Source: Vibrio fortis
Lineage (GTDB): Bacteria > Pseudomonadota > Gammaproteobacteria > Enterobacterales > Vibrionaceae
DNA length: 64,000 nt
Assembly: GCF_000695685.1 (NCBI RefSeq)
Contig: NZ_JFFR01000027.1
Span: forward strand, 496,001-560,000
Reading direction: 5' to 3'
Position 1 is the first letter of the stretch; each line of letters begins with the position of its first letter. Shown here piece after piece: positions 8,408-17,361 of this stretch. A program made the translations under genes and the position numbers. The notes beneath the pieces were generated by a model that made no database searches, was not told where the DNA came from, and saw only the letters and a list, made by a program, of their open reading frames with translations.

Positions 8408-9814
8408 ATGACCAACCGAGAGAAAATAAAGCAATCCTTTTTAGCAAAGATGCCAAGGGATGCTATCAACCAATTTCTCTCCAGAGACAAAACCCCTGCA
8501 TCTGTTTTAATCCTCTCTTGTATCGTCGGTATCTTTGCAGGTTTAGTAGGTACCTATTTTGAAGTTGCGGTTCATTTCATCACAGAAACTCGTACCGACT
8601 GGCTAAAAGATGAAATTGGGAGCTATTTGCCGCTTTGGCTAGCTGCGTTTCTTATTAGTGCGGCCTTTGCTTTCATCGGTTATTTTCTTGTCCACCGTTT
8701 TGCACCAGAAGCCGCAGGATCAGGTATTCCTGAAATTGAAGGTGCGATGGACGGCATGCGTCCTGTTCGTTGGTGGCGAGTGCTTCCCGTCAAGTTCTTC
8801 GGTGGTATGGGCGCTCTCGGTTCAGGCATGGTGCTAGGTCGTGAAGGTCCTACAGTACAAATGGGTGGCAGCATCGGTCGTATGGTCACTGATATCTTTC
8901 GTGTAAAAGATGACGACAGCCGCCACTCTTTGCTTGCTTCTGGTGCCGCGGGCGGTTTAGCCGCTGCATTCAATGCACCCTTAGCTGGAATCATGTTCGT
9001 TGTTGAAGAGATGCGACCGCAGTTTCGTTACTCACTCATTTCTATCAAGGCCGTGATCATTTCTGCGGTTTCAGCCAACATCGTGTTTCGCTATATCAAC
9101 GGGCAGTCGGCTGTTATCACCATGCCCCAATATCAACCACCTGAGCTAAATGCGTTGTGGCTATTCCTATTGCTAGGTGTGCTATTCGGGATATTTGGCG
9201 TGATTTTCAATAAGCTGATCACCCTTTCACAAGACATGTTTGTCGCAATACACAAAAACGACCGCAAACGTTACTTAACGACGGGTACTCTGCTTGGCGG
9301 TTGCTTTGGCTTATTGCTTCTCTATATTCCAGAGCTAACTGGCGGTGGTATTGGTATTATCCCTAATATCACCCATGGCGATTACAGTACCAACGTGTTG
9401 TTACTTATCTTCTTAGGACGTGTACTTACCACACTACTCTGTTTCGGATCTGGCGCGCCGGGCGGTATCTTTGCTCCGATGCTTGCGCTTGGAACACTCT
9501 TTGGTTACGCATTTGGACTTATCGCTTCGGCCCTCTTTCCTGAACTCAATATCGATCCGGGCATGTTTGCGATTGCAGGTATGGGAGCACTATTTGCGGC
9601 GACTGTACGTGCCCCGATAACAGGGATTTTATTGGTTATCGAAATGACCAATAACTACTACCTGATATTACCGTTGATCATCACTTGCCTAGGTGCCGTA
9701 ATCATTGCTCAGGTGTTGGGCGGCCAGCCGATTTACAGCCAACTACTGAACCGCACGTTAAAAAATGAGAAATTAAGACAACAAGATCTTCCGCAACAAG
9801 AGGAAGTACGCTAG
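8408..9814 (+). CDS. clcA: H+/Cl- exchange transporter ClcA
   Basis: A 468-residue CLC antiporter. The three chloride-selectivity signatures are present: G-S-G-I-P-E (first filter loop), G-R-E-G-P (from about residue 144, containing the gating glutamate) and G-A-P-G-G-I-F-A-P near the third. A conserved second glutamate region (V-V-E-E-M-R-P) follows. Length and order match E. coli ClcA, which exchanges two chlorides for one proton and supports acid resistance. No C-terminal CBS domains are present. Single gene. Confidence 0.92.
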   Translation: MTNREKIKQSFLAKMPRDAINQFLSRDKTPASVLILSCIVGIFAGLVGTYFEVAVHFITETRTDWLKDEIGSYLPLWLAAFLISAAFAFIGYFLVHRFAPEAAGSGIPEIEGAMDGMRPVRWWRVLPVKFFGGMGALGSGMVLGREGPTVQMGGSIGRMVTDIFRVKDDDSRHSLLASGAAGGLAAAFNAPLAGIMFVVEEMRPQFRYSLISIKAVIISAVSANIVFRYINGQSAVITMPQYQPPELNALWLFLLLGVLFGIFGVIFNKLITLSQDMFVAIHKNDRKRYLTTGTLLGGCFGLLLLYIPELTGGGIGIIPNITHGDYSTNVLLLIFLGRVLTTLLCFGSGAPGGIFAPMLALGTLFGYAFGLIASALFPELNIDPGMFAIAGMGALFAATVRAPITGILLVIEMTNNYYLILPLIITCLGAVIIAQVLGGQPIYSQLLNRTLKNEKLRQQDLPQQEEVR

Positions 9815-10021
9815 TAACAAAAGACTCATGAAACAAAAGCACACATTCAACGTGCTTAGTATCCCGATTTCGCATCAAAATCAAAAAAGCAAACGTTAAT
9901 CTTGATATCATCCACTCAAAATTAGTTGAGCCCCCTTAACATCTATTGAGAGCACAACTACACGCTCTAACTAGAGCAACAAGTCTAATATTTAATATGT
10001 AACTTAAGGTGGAACAAGTCG

Positions 10022-10996
10022 TTGAACTGGAGAAGATTAACCCAAGTAAAAAATGTGCCTCCATCTCAGGCGTCGTTAGCACTTGGCGTTATTGGGCTAG
10101 GACAAGCATGGGCTCTATATATTCCAGGGATTGGTGAAGTCGTTCGTCCCTACCTCGCTTCAGTTGGCGCGCTGCTGTTAGTCCCTGTTTTACTTCGTTA
10201 TCTCACAAGTTTTAATACCTTCATCAACGACATTCGCCACCCGTTAAGTGGGAGCTTGATGGCACCTATGAGCATGGCTCTATTGATTCTTTGTGACTAT
10301 CTAGCCGAGATATCACCGATCATCGCCTACCCTATCTGGTTCTGTGCCCTGTTGCTTCACTTTACGATGATGGTGCTGTTTTTTAGTTTCCAGATCATCA
10401 ACTTTAAAATGTCGAACATTGTTCCCAGCTGGTTCTTATATCCAGTAGGTTTGATCAGTAGCTCGTTAGCGGGTACACAATTTGGGCACACGGTATTTTC
10501 AGAAACACTCGCAGCGACCTGTATCGGTATCTACTTCTTCTTACTTCCCGTGGTGCTGTATCGCTTGGTGTTTGAAGGGAACTTGCCTCGTAGAGCAAGA
10601 CCTACACTGGCAATCATGGCAGCTCCGGTGAACTTGTCACTAGCGGCTTACTTAGTTAATTTCGACCACCCAGATCCAATTCTTACAGGCGCTTTAGCGG
10701 GTATCGCCATTACCATGACGCTGCTGATCTACTTGTGTTACGTAAGACTCATGCGCCTGAAGTTCCAACCTTCCATTGCAGCGGTAACCTTTCCATCTGT
10801 GATCAGTGCGATCGCTATGCATCGGTTAACTACTTTTTTCGGGGCCGAGTATCCACAGTGGTACTGGTTACATAAATTTGGTTTCTTCGAACTCACCATT
10901 GCAACCATCTTAGTCATTTGGGTTGCAGGCGGTTACGTAAAAATGTACTGGCCAGAATTGTTCAACCCCAGGCAACTCATGAAAAAAGCGAAATAA
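10022..10996 (+). CDS. TDT/SLAC1-family transporter (TehA-like)
   Basis: A 324-residue membrane protein with about ten hydrophobic helices, characteristic of the tellurite-resistance/dicarboxylate transporter (TDT) family that includes TehA and the SLAC1 anion channels. The start is a TTG, chosen because AAGGTGG lies 9 bases upstream and the next candidate would remove the first helix. Family members move small anions or C4-dicarboxylates; the substrate here is unknown. It stands 200 bases after clcA and could be a separate unit. Confidence 0.75.
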   Translation: MNWRRLTQVKNVPPSQASLALGVIGLGQAWALYIPGIGEVVRPYLASVGALLLVPVLLRYLTSFNTFINDIRHPLSGSLMAPMSMALLILCDYLAEISPIIAYPIWFCALLLHFTMMVLFFSFQIINFKMSNIVPSWFLYPVGLISSSLAGTQFGHTVFSETLAATCIGIYFFLLPVVLYRLVFEGNLPRRARPTLAIMAAPVNLSLAAYLVNFDHPDPILTGALAGIAITMTLLIYLCYVRLMRLKFQPSIAAVTFPSVISAIAMHRLTTFFGAEYPQWYWLHKFGFFELTIATILVIWVAGGYVKMYWPELFNPRQLMKKAK

Positions 10997-11087
10997 GCCA
11001 TAGTATCGTTGGATAATCACGCCTCGAACTTACGGCTATCGTTTTTGAAGTAACTAGTAAGAAAAGATCTAGAAACGGGAAGAGAGT

Positions 11088-11103
11088 GGCACATCCATGT
11101 GCC
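11088..11103. other. Short hairpin between convergent genes
   Basis: GGCACAT/ATGTGCC inverted repeat with a minimal loop and no T run. It lies between the convergent TDT transporter and EAL genes and is a weak termination candidate. Confidence 0.3.
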
Positions 11104-11156
11104 TAGGTGTATGCGTTGTGTTTGTTGTTCAAATGCTAATTGATTCTAATCGACAG

Positions 11157-12002
11157 TTAGCATTTCAGGTGGATGCTAGTAAATGCGTTCGTTCTTATCG
11201 TTTTTTCGATTTTCGCTTTGTGATTAACCGTGCGCTGAAATGGGTGCTTACGTGGAAAAGATAAGTAGTACCCTTGATACAAATTGGAGCCGTATGCCTT
11301 AGCCAATTCCAGCTGCTCAATACACTCAATGCCCTCATAAATCAGCATCGTATTTTTTAATCCGCAAATCACTTTCAGCTCTTCTAGTTCTTCCGTTAAC
11401 CCAACCTGGCTCGCCACCAGCAGTTCTCGGCTTACTTTGATATAGTCCGGACTGATCGCTGCAACCCTTGAGAAACCGGACCACCCTGTACCAAAGTCAT
11501 CAACTGCAAGTGACACGCCCTGAGAGCGGATTTTATTAATACCATCGTAAAAGTTAGTGATCTCATCGATTGGGCAATAGTCCTCAACTATCTCAACTAC
11601 GATCTGCTCTAGTTTGATGCCAGTTGTCAGAATATGCTTGACGCAATCATTGATTAAACTGTCTTGTTTAGACAAAGCTCTAAAGAAACATGGGCTAAAG
11701 TTTAGAAACAGTTTGGTTTCTTCGTTGTAAATCTCTGACTCTATGAAGCCTCGAATGTGCATTACATTGATTGCAAATTTAACTTTAAACTCGAGGTCGT
11801 CATCCAACTTCTCTAGAAAATTAAACAACTTTTTAGGACTGACACCCTCACCGTTTTTAGTTGCTCGACAAAGAGCTTCGTAGCCGTGAATTGCCCCCTC
11901 CTCGGTTTTAATTTCTTGGTAAACGCTTTGTATTTTGTATCCCAGTATCTGTATTTCAAGCACCTGTTCATCTTGGTTATAAGTGATCATTTTCCGCCTC
12001 AT
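11157..12002 (-). CDS. EAL-domain cyclic-di-GMP phosphodiesterase
   Basis: A 281-residue cytoplasmic protein that is almost entirely one EAL domain. The signature is Y-E-A-L-C-R at residues 41-46. Further active-site segments are F-L-N-F-S-P, V-E-I-V-E-D, D-D-F-G-T-G (about residue 167), I-K-V-S-R and E-G-I-E, so metal- and substrate-binding residues look retained and it probably hydrolyses c-di-GMP. There is no sensory domain, GGDEF partner or membrane segment. The ATG at 11990 also has an SD-like AGGCGG close by, so the true start may be four codons later. Confidence 0.85.
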   Translation of the reverse strand: MRRKMITYNQDEQVLEIQILGYKIQSVYQEIKTEEGAIHGYEALCRATKNGEGVSPKKLFNFLEKLDDDLEFKVKFAINVMHIRGFIESEIYNEETKLFLNFSPCFFRALSKQDSLINDCVKHILTTGIKLEQIVVEIVEDYCPIDEITNFYDGINKIRSQGVSLAVDDFGTGWSGFSRVAAISPDYIKVSRELLVASQVGLTEELEELKVICGLKNTMLIYEGIECIEQLELAKAYGSNLYQGYYLSFPRKHPFQRTVNHKAKIEKTIRTNAFTSIHLKC

Positions 12003-12628
12003 TTTTACTTATTTGCAAGCAAATTTACTAATTTTAATTCGAACCACTTATTGAGTTGTTTTGAATTAATATGTGTCCAATATTCATTTTATGTGGCAAA
12101 AACAGTATACGGCAGCCAAAAAGGTGCAACTAGTGACACATAGATAGGATTGGATTAGCGTCACAAAGGATACGCCTCTTACATAAACTTACCCAGATCA
12201 ATTGATTTACCGAATTGATTAGCTAATTAGGAAAACCTGTATTTACTAAAACTTTATTTTAGGGAATAAAAAATAGAAAAGGACACAACTTACGCAAAAT
12301 TAGAGTTAAAGCTCTATAAATTGCGCAATATATCGGCAATTACACGTGCTTACATATAGAGTATTGTAAAGCACACCAATAGAAGAGTTGATCTTTTGAG
12401 GCTTTACTTAGACCGCACCCTCAAATTAACAATATTGATATATAAGGGTATTTTTGGCCTGAATATGATTGCTTTGCTCTTCTGATCGATATCATTATAT
12501 GGAATAGAGCTCACCTGAAACTCAAACAAGTCCGCTTTATGAAGTTCGCTTGATGTACTGTTATCGTTCTAGTGGCTGAATTCACAATAGATCTCCAGTA
12601 GCGACTGCCTAATCCGCCACTTCACGAT
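12003..12628. other. AT-rich gap without a recognisable gene
   Basis: About 630 bases between the EAL gene start and the hmp terminator. No frame has a ribosome site or a convincing composition. A small inverted repeat AGAG...CTCT occurs near 12301-12314. It may hold the EAL promoter and possibly a small RNA, but nothing in it is firm. Confidence 0.4.
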
Positions 12629-12656
12629 CAAAAAAGGCCCCACAAACGTGAGGCCT
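12629..12656 (-). terminator. hmp terminator
   Basis: AGGCCTCAC / GTGGGGCCT stem (one G-T pair) around a GTTT loop, followed on the minus strand by seven T. It lies 25 bases after the hmp stop. Confidence 0.88.
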
Positions 12657-12680
12657 CGTAGCGATAAGTTTGGATTCAAT

Positions 12681-13877
12681 CTAAAACTGAGAGTGAGGTC
12701 CAAACACTTCGTAGTGTACTCGAGAGCGATCGATGTTCAGCGCATCCAGCTGTTCAACGATATTCTTCATAAAGCCAACTGGGCCACAGATGTAAAAATC
12801 GCTGTCTTCGAAGCCTGCAGCTTCGCTCACTTGAGATAAGTTCATCTGGCCTTCCAACACGTCTTCGCAGTCCGTTGAAGGCTTGTTCATGTACCACGTT
12901 TTTGCTGACCAACCTTTATCAGCAACAATGTCAGACACACGTTGGGTAAATGAATGCTGCTCTACTTTTTCACATGCGTGAAGGTAAAGAACTGGCTCGT
13001 TTTTCTGCTGCTTGCTCAGGTACTCAAGCATAGATTGCATTGGAGTAACACCCACACCTGCAGAGATCAAGGTTACTGGCTTTTGACGCTCTTGATAGAA
13101 GAAGTCGCCCGCTGGTGCGTAAAGCTTCACTTCATCGCCCACTTCTACAGAGTTATGTAGGTGATTTGAAACGAGACCTGAGAACTGACCGCCCTCACCT
13201 TCACGTTTAACCGAAATACGGTAAGTTTCTCCGTTTGGTGTATCTGAAAGTGAGTACTGACGAATTTCATTATTCGACGCACCTTCAGGTTTCACTTCAA
13301 TACCTATGTATTGACCCGGAACATAATCCAACACTGGACCATTATCTTTAGGCTTGAATACAAAACTCTTAACTAGATCAGATTCAACAATCTTTTGCTC
13401 TACAACAAAGGTTCTCGCGGCTTCCCAACCACCCACATCCAGTTTACGCTGTAGGTAAAGCTCACCTTCACGATCAATGAAAATTTGAGCAAGGAAAAGG
13501 TACGCAGCCGTCCACGCCTCTTCAACTTCTGGTGTAAATGCTTCAGTGGCTAACTCACGTAATGTTTCAATGAGATGGTGGCCAACAATTTGGTAATGTT
13601 CTGGTTGGATATTAAAGCTGGTGTGTTTTTGAGCAATGCGTTCAACCGCACCTTGCAGCGCCGCTAAATTTTCAATGTTCTTTGCGTAAGCAGCAATCGC
13701 CTCAAACAGCGCAACACCTTGGCGTCCAGTTTGTTGATGAGTCATATTGAAAATGTCTTTCAACTCTGGATTGTGAGAAAACATACGTTGATAAAAGTGT
13801 GTTGTTAACGCTGGGCCTGCACTCTCAAGTAGTGGGATCGTAGACTTGATGATATCGATATGTACATTGTTAAGCAT
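12681..13877 (-). CDS. hmp: Flavohemoprotein, nitric oxide dioxygenase
   Basis: A 398-residue flavohaemoglobin. The N-terminal globin domain (1-140) carries the distal Tyr29 and proximal His85, at the same numbers as in E. coli Hmp. The middle FAD domain has R-Q-Y-S-L-S, and the C-terminal NAD domain has G-V-G-V-T-P and the terminal V-H-Y-E-V-F-G-P motif. It converts NO plus O2 to nitrate using NADH. It is divergent from norR, and the shared intergenic region carries a sigma-54 promoter, NorR boxes and an FNR box, which together explain NO-induced and oxygen-dependent control. Confidence 0.95.
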   Translation of the reverse strand: MLNNVHIDIIKSTIPLLESAGPALTTHFYQRMFSHNPELKDIFNMTHQQTGRQGVALFEAIAAYAKNIENLAALQGAVERIAQKHTSFNIQPEHYQIVGHHLIETLRELATEAFTPEVEEAWTAAYLFLAQIFIDREGELYLQRKLDVGGWEAARTFVVEQKIVESDLVKSFVFKPKDNGPVLDYVPGQYIGIEVKPEGASNNEIRQYSLSDTPNGETYRISVKREGEGGQFSGLVSNHLHNSVEVGDEVKLYAPAGDFFYQERQKPVTLISAGVGVTPMQSMLEYLSKQQKNEPVLYLHACEKVEQHSFTQRVSDIVADKGWSAKTWYMNKPSTDCEDVLEGQMNLSQVSEAAGFEDSDFYICGPVGFMKNIVEQLDALNIDRSRVHYEVFGPHSQF

Positions 13878-14026
13878 GGATTTACTCCGAACACTGAGCC
13901 TTGTGACATGTGTGTCACTTTGACTACCTTTAAAAAATAAGAATGACTGTTCGACTTTCTGAGATTTAAGTTATTTTGACTTGTTTTTATTTCAAAAAAT
14001 CACAAAAACCAATTAATAAACATCGA

Positions 14027-14040
14027 TTGATTGAGATCAA
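14027..14040. promoter_or_regulatory. FNR box upstream of hmp
   Basis: TTGAT-TGAG-ATCAA, a perfect match to the FNR consensus half-sites with 4-base spacing. It lies between the predicted sigma-54 start and the hmp ATG, a position that would suit repression of hmp by FNR under anaerobiosis or activation of a second, closer promoter. Confidence 0.65.
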
Positions 14041-14088
14041 AAATACATCAATAAATCATTGGTATAATTAGCCTTCGATGTCTCTTTT

Positions 14089-14104
14089 GCACATTCAGTG
14101 CCAA
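14089..14104 (-). promoter_or_regulatory. Sigma-54 promoter of hmp
   Basis: On the minus strand, TGGCAC (-24) and GTGC (-12) are separated by 5 bases, keeping the invariant GG and GC spacing of RpoN promoters. It points towards hmp, with a start predicted near 14077 and a leader of about 200 bases. Only the first base of the -12 element departs from TTGC. Confidence 0.65.
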
Positions 14105-14160
14105 CTTCTCCAACTCCCGTCATCATTAGCTTTCAAGCAAATATACACATTCACAAAAAT

Positions 14161-14171
14161 GTCAAAAAGAC
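14161..14171. promoter_or_regulatory. NorR enhancer box 1
   Basis: GT-N7-AC (GTCAAAAAGAC), the core NorR recognition pattern. It lies about 60 bases upstream of the -24 element of the hmp promoter and 60 bases before the norR start. Confidence 0.6.
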
Positions 14172-14182
14172 CTTTTATTTGA

Positions 14183-14193
14183 GTCATTAAGAC
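14183..14193. promoter_or_regulatory. NorR enhancer box 2
   Basis: GT-N7-AC (GTCATTAAGAC) sharing GTCA...AGAC with box 1, with centres 22 bases (two helical turns) apart. Two phased sites fit the multi-site enhancers NorR uses. I did not find an equally good third site. Confidence 0.6.
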
Positions 14194-14231
14194 TCTATCA
14201 TGTACATAAACCCACGCAGTTAGAGTGAATC

Positions 14232-15833
14232 ATGCAAGATATCTCCGCATCAACCCTTATGGAAATGACCATCGGCCTTGCCAGTGGTGTTAACGACCAA
14301 GACCGCTTCAATCGCCTTATTGACGCGATTCGTAAGACGATTACCTGTGACTGTGTGGCGTTATTGAGTCTCCAAGGTGACACGCTGGTACCTATTGCTA
14401 TGCAAGGTCTCAGTCGAGATACATTCGGACGCCGCTTCATCATTTCAGAGCATCCACGCTTCGATGCAATTTGTGCTTCTAAGACTCCTGTTCGCTTCGA
14501 TTCTGATAGCACGCTGCCTGACCCTTTCGACGGTCTGCTGATCGACCATGACGGCGACCTTCCAATGCACGCTTGTATGGGGCTGCCACTGCTCTTTGGC
14601 GACAAACTGCTTGGCGTTCTAACCTTAGATAGTCTTACGCCAGATGTTTTCGCTAACATTCCCGCTCGCAACTTAGAGGTGTTGGCAGCCATCGCCGCTT
14701 CAACCATGCAGATGGCCCTCACCTTCTCTCAACTAGAGAGCCAAGCTAAACAGTCAAAGCAACTGTTAGAAGAGCTTAATGAAGAAGCTTGGGAACGCGA
14801 AGGCGGAGAGCTCATTGGTAAAAGCGATACCATGATGGCTCTGAAAAACGACATCGCTGTCGTTGCTCCTTCTGAGTTTAATATCCTCATCCATGGTGAA
14901 ACCGGTGTTGGTAAAGAGCTAGTAGCTCGAACGTTGCATCATCAATCTGCGCGTAAACGCAAACCGTTGGTCTATGTAAACTGCGCGGCTATACCTGAAA
15001 ATTTAGTTGAAAGTGAACTGTTCGGCCATGTACGTGGCGCATTTACTGGTGCTGACAAAAATCGCTCTGGTAAGTTTGCTTTGGCAGATGGCGGCACACT
15101 GTTCTTAGATGAGATTGGCGAACTGCCTCTAGCCGCGCAAAGTAAACTGTTGCGTGCGCTACAAAACAATGAGATTCAGCCTGTCGGCCAAGACAACATT
15201 CAAACCATTGATGTTCGTGTACTTGCTGCAACTAACCGTGATTTAAAACAAGAAGTCGAAGATGGCAACTTTAGAGCGGACTTGTACCACCGACTGAGTG
15301 TTTACCCTATCGCTGTGCCAGCGCTTCGTGAACGCGGGGATGACACTAGCCTGCTAGCGGGATTCTTCTTAGAGCAAGCTCGACGCAAGCTGGGTATTAA
15401 TCAGATCAAATTCCGCTCTGATGTATTGGTATTCCTGAATCGTTATAACTGGCCAGGCAACGTGCGTGAGCTTGAACACGTAATCAGCCGTTCGGCACTC
15501 AAAGCATTAGCAAGAAGCACCAACAAACGTTTAGTGACCATCACTAAAGAAGATTGTGGGCCGTTGGATCAAGAGCTCGCGCTCAATTCACCCGCTTCCA
15601 ATACACAAGGTCAAGGCTCAATGGCAGCGCCTGAAATTGACCTATCGGAAGGTTTGCGCGGTGCAACAGAAGATTTCCAAAGAACGATCATTACTGATGT
15701 TCTCGAACAAGCGAACTTCAACTGGGCTCAAGCCGGTAGAACATTAAAAACCGACAGGGCTAACTTAACTCGCCTTGCTAAGCGATTAGGTCTTAATGTC
15801 GCCAAGTCGCACAGTATTGAACGAACGAAATAG
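14232..15833 (+). CDS. norR: NO-responsive sigma-54 activator NorR
   Basis: A 533-residue enhancer-binding protein. The N-terminal GAF domain (about 15-170) holds the H-P-R segment (Arg76), Asp97/Asp100 and Cys115, close to the E. coli residues that bind the non-haem iron sensing NO. The AAA+ domain has Walker A G-E-T-G-V-G-K-E near 222, the sigma-54-contacting G-A-F-T-G-A near 269 and D-E-I-G-E-L. A Fis-type helix-turn-helix lies at the end (W-A-Q-A-G-R-T-L...L-T-R-L-A-K-R-L). It activates hmp, its divergent neighbour; NorR boxes sit between them. Confidence 0.94.
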   Translation: MQDISASTLMEMTIGLASGVNDQDRFNRLIDAIRKTITCDCVALLSLQGDTLVPIAMQGLSRDTFGRRFIISEHPRFDAICASKTPVRFDSDSTLPDPFDGLLIDHDGDLPMHACMGLPLLFGDKLLGVLTLDSLTPDVFANIPARNLEVLAAIAASTMQMALTFSQLESQAKQSKQLLEELNEEAWEREGGELIGKSDTMMALKNDIAVVAPSEFNILIHGETGVGKELVARTLHHQSARKRKPLVYVNCAAIPENLVESELFGHVRGAFTGADKNRSGKFALADGGTLFLDEIGELPLAAQSKLLRALQNNEIQPVGQDNIQTIDVRVLAATNRDLKQEVEDGNFRADLYHRLSVYPIAVPALRERGDDTSLLAGFFLEQARRKLGINQIKFRSDVLVFLNRYNWPGNVRELEHVISRSALKALARSTNKRLVTITKEDCGPLDQELALNSPASNTQGQGSMAAPEIDLSEGLRGATEDFQRTIITDVLEQANFNWAQAGRTLKTDRANLTRLAKRLGLNVAKSHSIERTK

Positions 15834-15921
15834 AGTTTCACAATTGGTACGAGCATCTTTCTAGACTTGTGTATATAATGCTGCGAATTGTAATCCTAAT
15901 TGTGAAAATATAGAGATAATT

Positions 15922-16281
15922 ATGAAGTTTATCCGTTGGTTCCTAGGCCGCATCATTCTGCTACTTAACTTTGTATTTACGCCGCGTGGCGTTAAACGCT
16001 CAGCTGAAGATCAATCTAAAGTTGATGAACAGGCAAAGAGCTACGCTCTGTATCAATTCGAAGCTTGTCCGTTCTGTGTAAAAGTGCGTCGAGCAATGAA
16101 GCGTCAATCTGTAAAAATTGAGCTGCGTGATGCAAAAAACAACGATCAACACCGCGCTGAACTTGAAGCCGGTGGTGGTCGAGTGAAAGTACCATGCCTT
16201 CGCATTGAGAAAGACGGCAAAACGGAATGGATGTACGAGTCTTCAGACATCGTTGCATACCTAGAAAAGAACTTCGCTTAA
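15922..16281 (+). CDS. Membrane-anchored glutaredoxin-like protein
   Basis: A 119-residue protein with a hydrophobic N-terminal segment (residues 7-20) followed by P-R-G-V-K, then a glutaredoxin fold with the redox pair C-P-F-C (Cys49, Cys52), the cis-proline region V-K-V-P-C-L and a C-terminal S-S-D-I-V-A-Y-L glutathione-binding segment. This arrangement is seen in Vibrio GrxA-like/NrdH-like anchored proteins. The basic residues after the hydrophobic segment are compatible with a cytoplasmic catalytic domain. Targets are unknown. Confidence 0.85.
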   Translation: MKFIRWFLGRIILLLNFVFTPRGVKRSAEDQSKVDEQAKSYALYQFEACPFCVKVRRAMKRQSVKIELRDAKNNDQHRAELEAGGGRVKVPCLRIEKDGKTEWMYESSDIVAYLEKNFA

Positions 16282-16357
16282 CTCTTTCTTCAAGTAGCAG
16301 TCGTTCTCCAAGTCACATGTGCCCTCCAGGTAACAGCTGCTCTTGAAAGCCAGAATC

Positions 16358-16388
16358 AAAAAATCCCTCGTCGTTGAGGGATTTTTTA
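16358..16388. terminator. Bidirectional terminator, glutaredoxin / OmpA-like
   Basis: AAAAAATCCCTC / GAGGGATTTTTT with a 6-base loop, between convergent genes and with T runs in both directions. Confidence 0.88.
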
Positions 16389-16416
16389 TATCTGTGTGTA
16401 GTTGGTATTAGCTGGA

Positions 16417-17061
16417 CTATTTAGCGACTATCAGCATCAACTCAACTCGGCGATTACACGCTTTGCCCTGAGAAGACGTGTTGGTACATGCTGGAACATA
16501 TTCACCGAAGCCACGCGTATAGATAGATTGACTCGATACGTAATTGCGCTCCAATCTCGCTTTCACCTCTTTCGCTCGCTGCTCTGAGAGAGGATCGTTA
16601 ATTTGGTCGTTACCCGTGTTATCGGTATGCCCTTCAATGACGACATCGATATCCGAACGCTGTGAAAGGTAGCTACCTAATGTATCTAACCAGTGATCAT
16701 TCACAGGAGCCGGAATTGCCGAACCGGTTTTAAAGTTCACGTGATGGTTCAATTTTACCATTACGTGATTACCCGGTAGCACTTCGTAATCAATGCGATT
16801 TTGTCTGAGGAAGACTTCAAGCGGGTCATCGGTAGAAATGCCTACGCCGTAATTGGTGGTGATGGTTTTCTGTGAAGAGTTTTGTGCTTGTCGGTAATTG
16901 GTCACAACACGTGTCTCTTGTACAACGCCCCACTCTGGGTACATCACATCGTAGTCAGTTTGTGGTGCGGTCTCCAACATGTTACCGCCCAACATTGCCA
17001 TTGAGTCGGTGGCTTCACATCCTACCAACGCCAAACTGCAAATCAGTGCTAAATACTTCAT
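16417..17061 (-). CDS. OmpA-family peptidoglycan-binding lipoprotein
   Basis: A 214-residue lipoprotein with lipobox L-V-G-C (Cys15). The C-terminal half is an OmpA-C domain with the peptidoglycan-binding pattern G-H-T-D-N-T-G...L-S-E-x-R-A, and a C-N-R-R-V end. It would tether the outer membrane to peptidoglycan, like Pal or YiaD. I start at the ATG at 17061, where GGTGGA lies upstream and the signal peptide begins properly; a GTG 15 bases further up is part of that ribosome site. Confidence 0.85.
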   Translation of the reverse strand: MKYLALICSLALVGCEATDSMAMLGGNMLETAPQTDYDVMYPEWGVVQETRVVTNYRQAQNSSQKTITTNYGVGISTDDPLEVFLRQNRIDYEVLPGNHVMVKLNHHVNFKTGSAIPAPVNDHWLDTLGSYLSQRSDIDVVIEGHTDNTGNDQINDPLSEQRAKEVKARLERNYVSSQSIYTRGFGEYVPACTNTSSQGKACNRRVELMLIVAK

Positions 17062-17361
17062 TAATTCATCCACCACGTAAACGTATTACTTCTACCAAAC
17101 ACTATATCGGCGGCTTCGCTATAACTTTAGCCCAAACTTACGATCCATTTGAATAAGACGTAAGTAAGCCACTGGAGTAATACGCGTTCACCGCCATATG
17201 GAGCGCTCCAAGCAAAAAGTGTTATAGATCACAGTTAACAGTGAATTGGTTGCTCACTGCTCAACACATCGACCTGTTTGCATTTAATTACTTTATAATT
17301 GTTTTCCTATTCCCACTAAATCGTTAGAATTCACCGACTTTTTAACGCTAGAGTAAATTAT

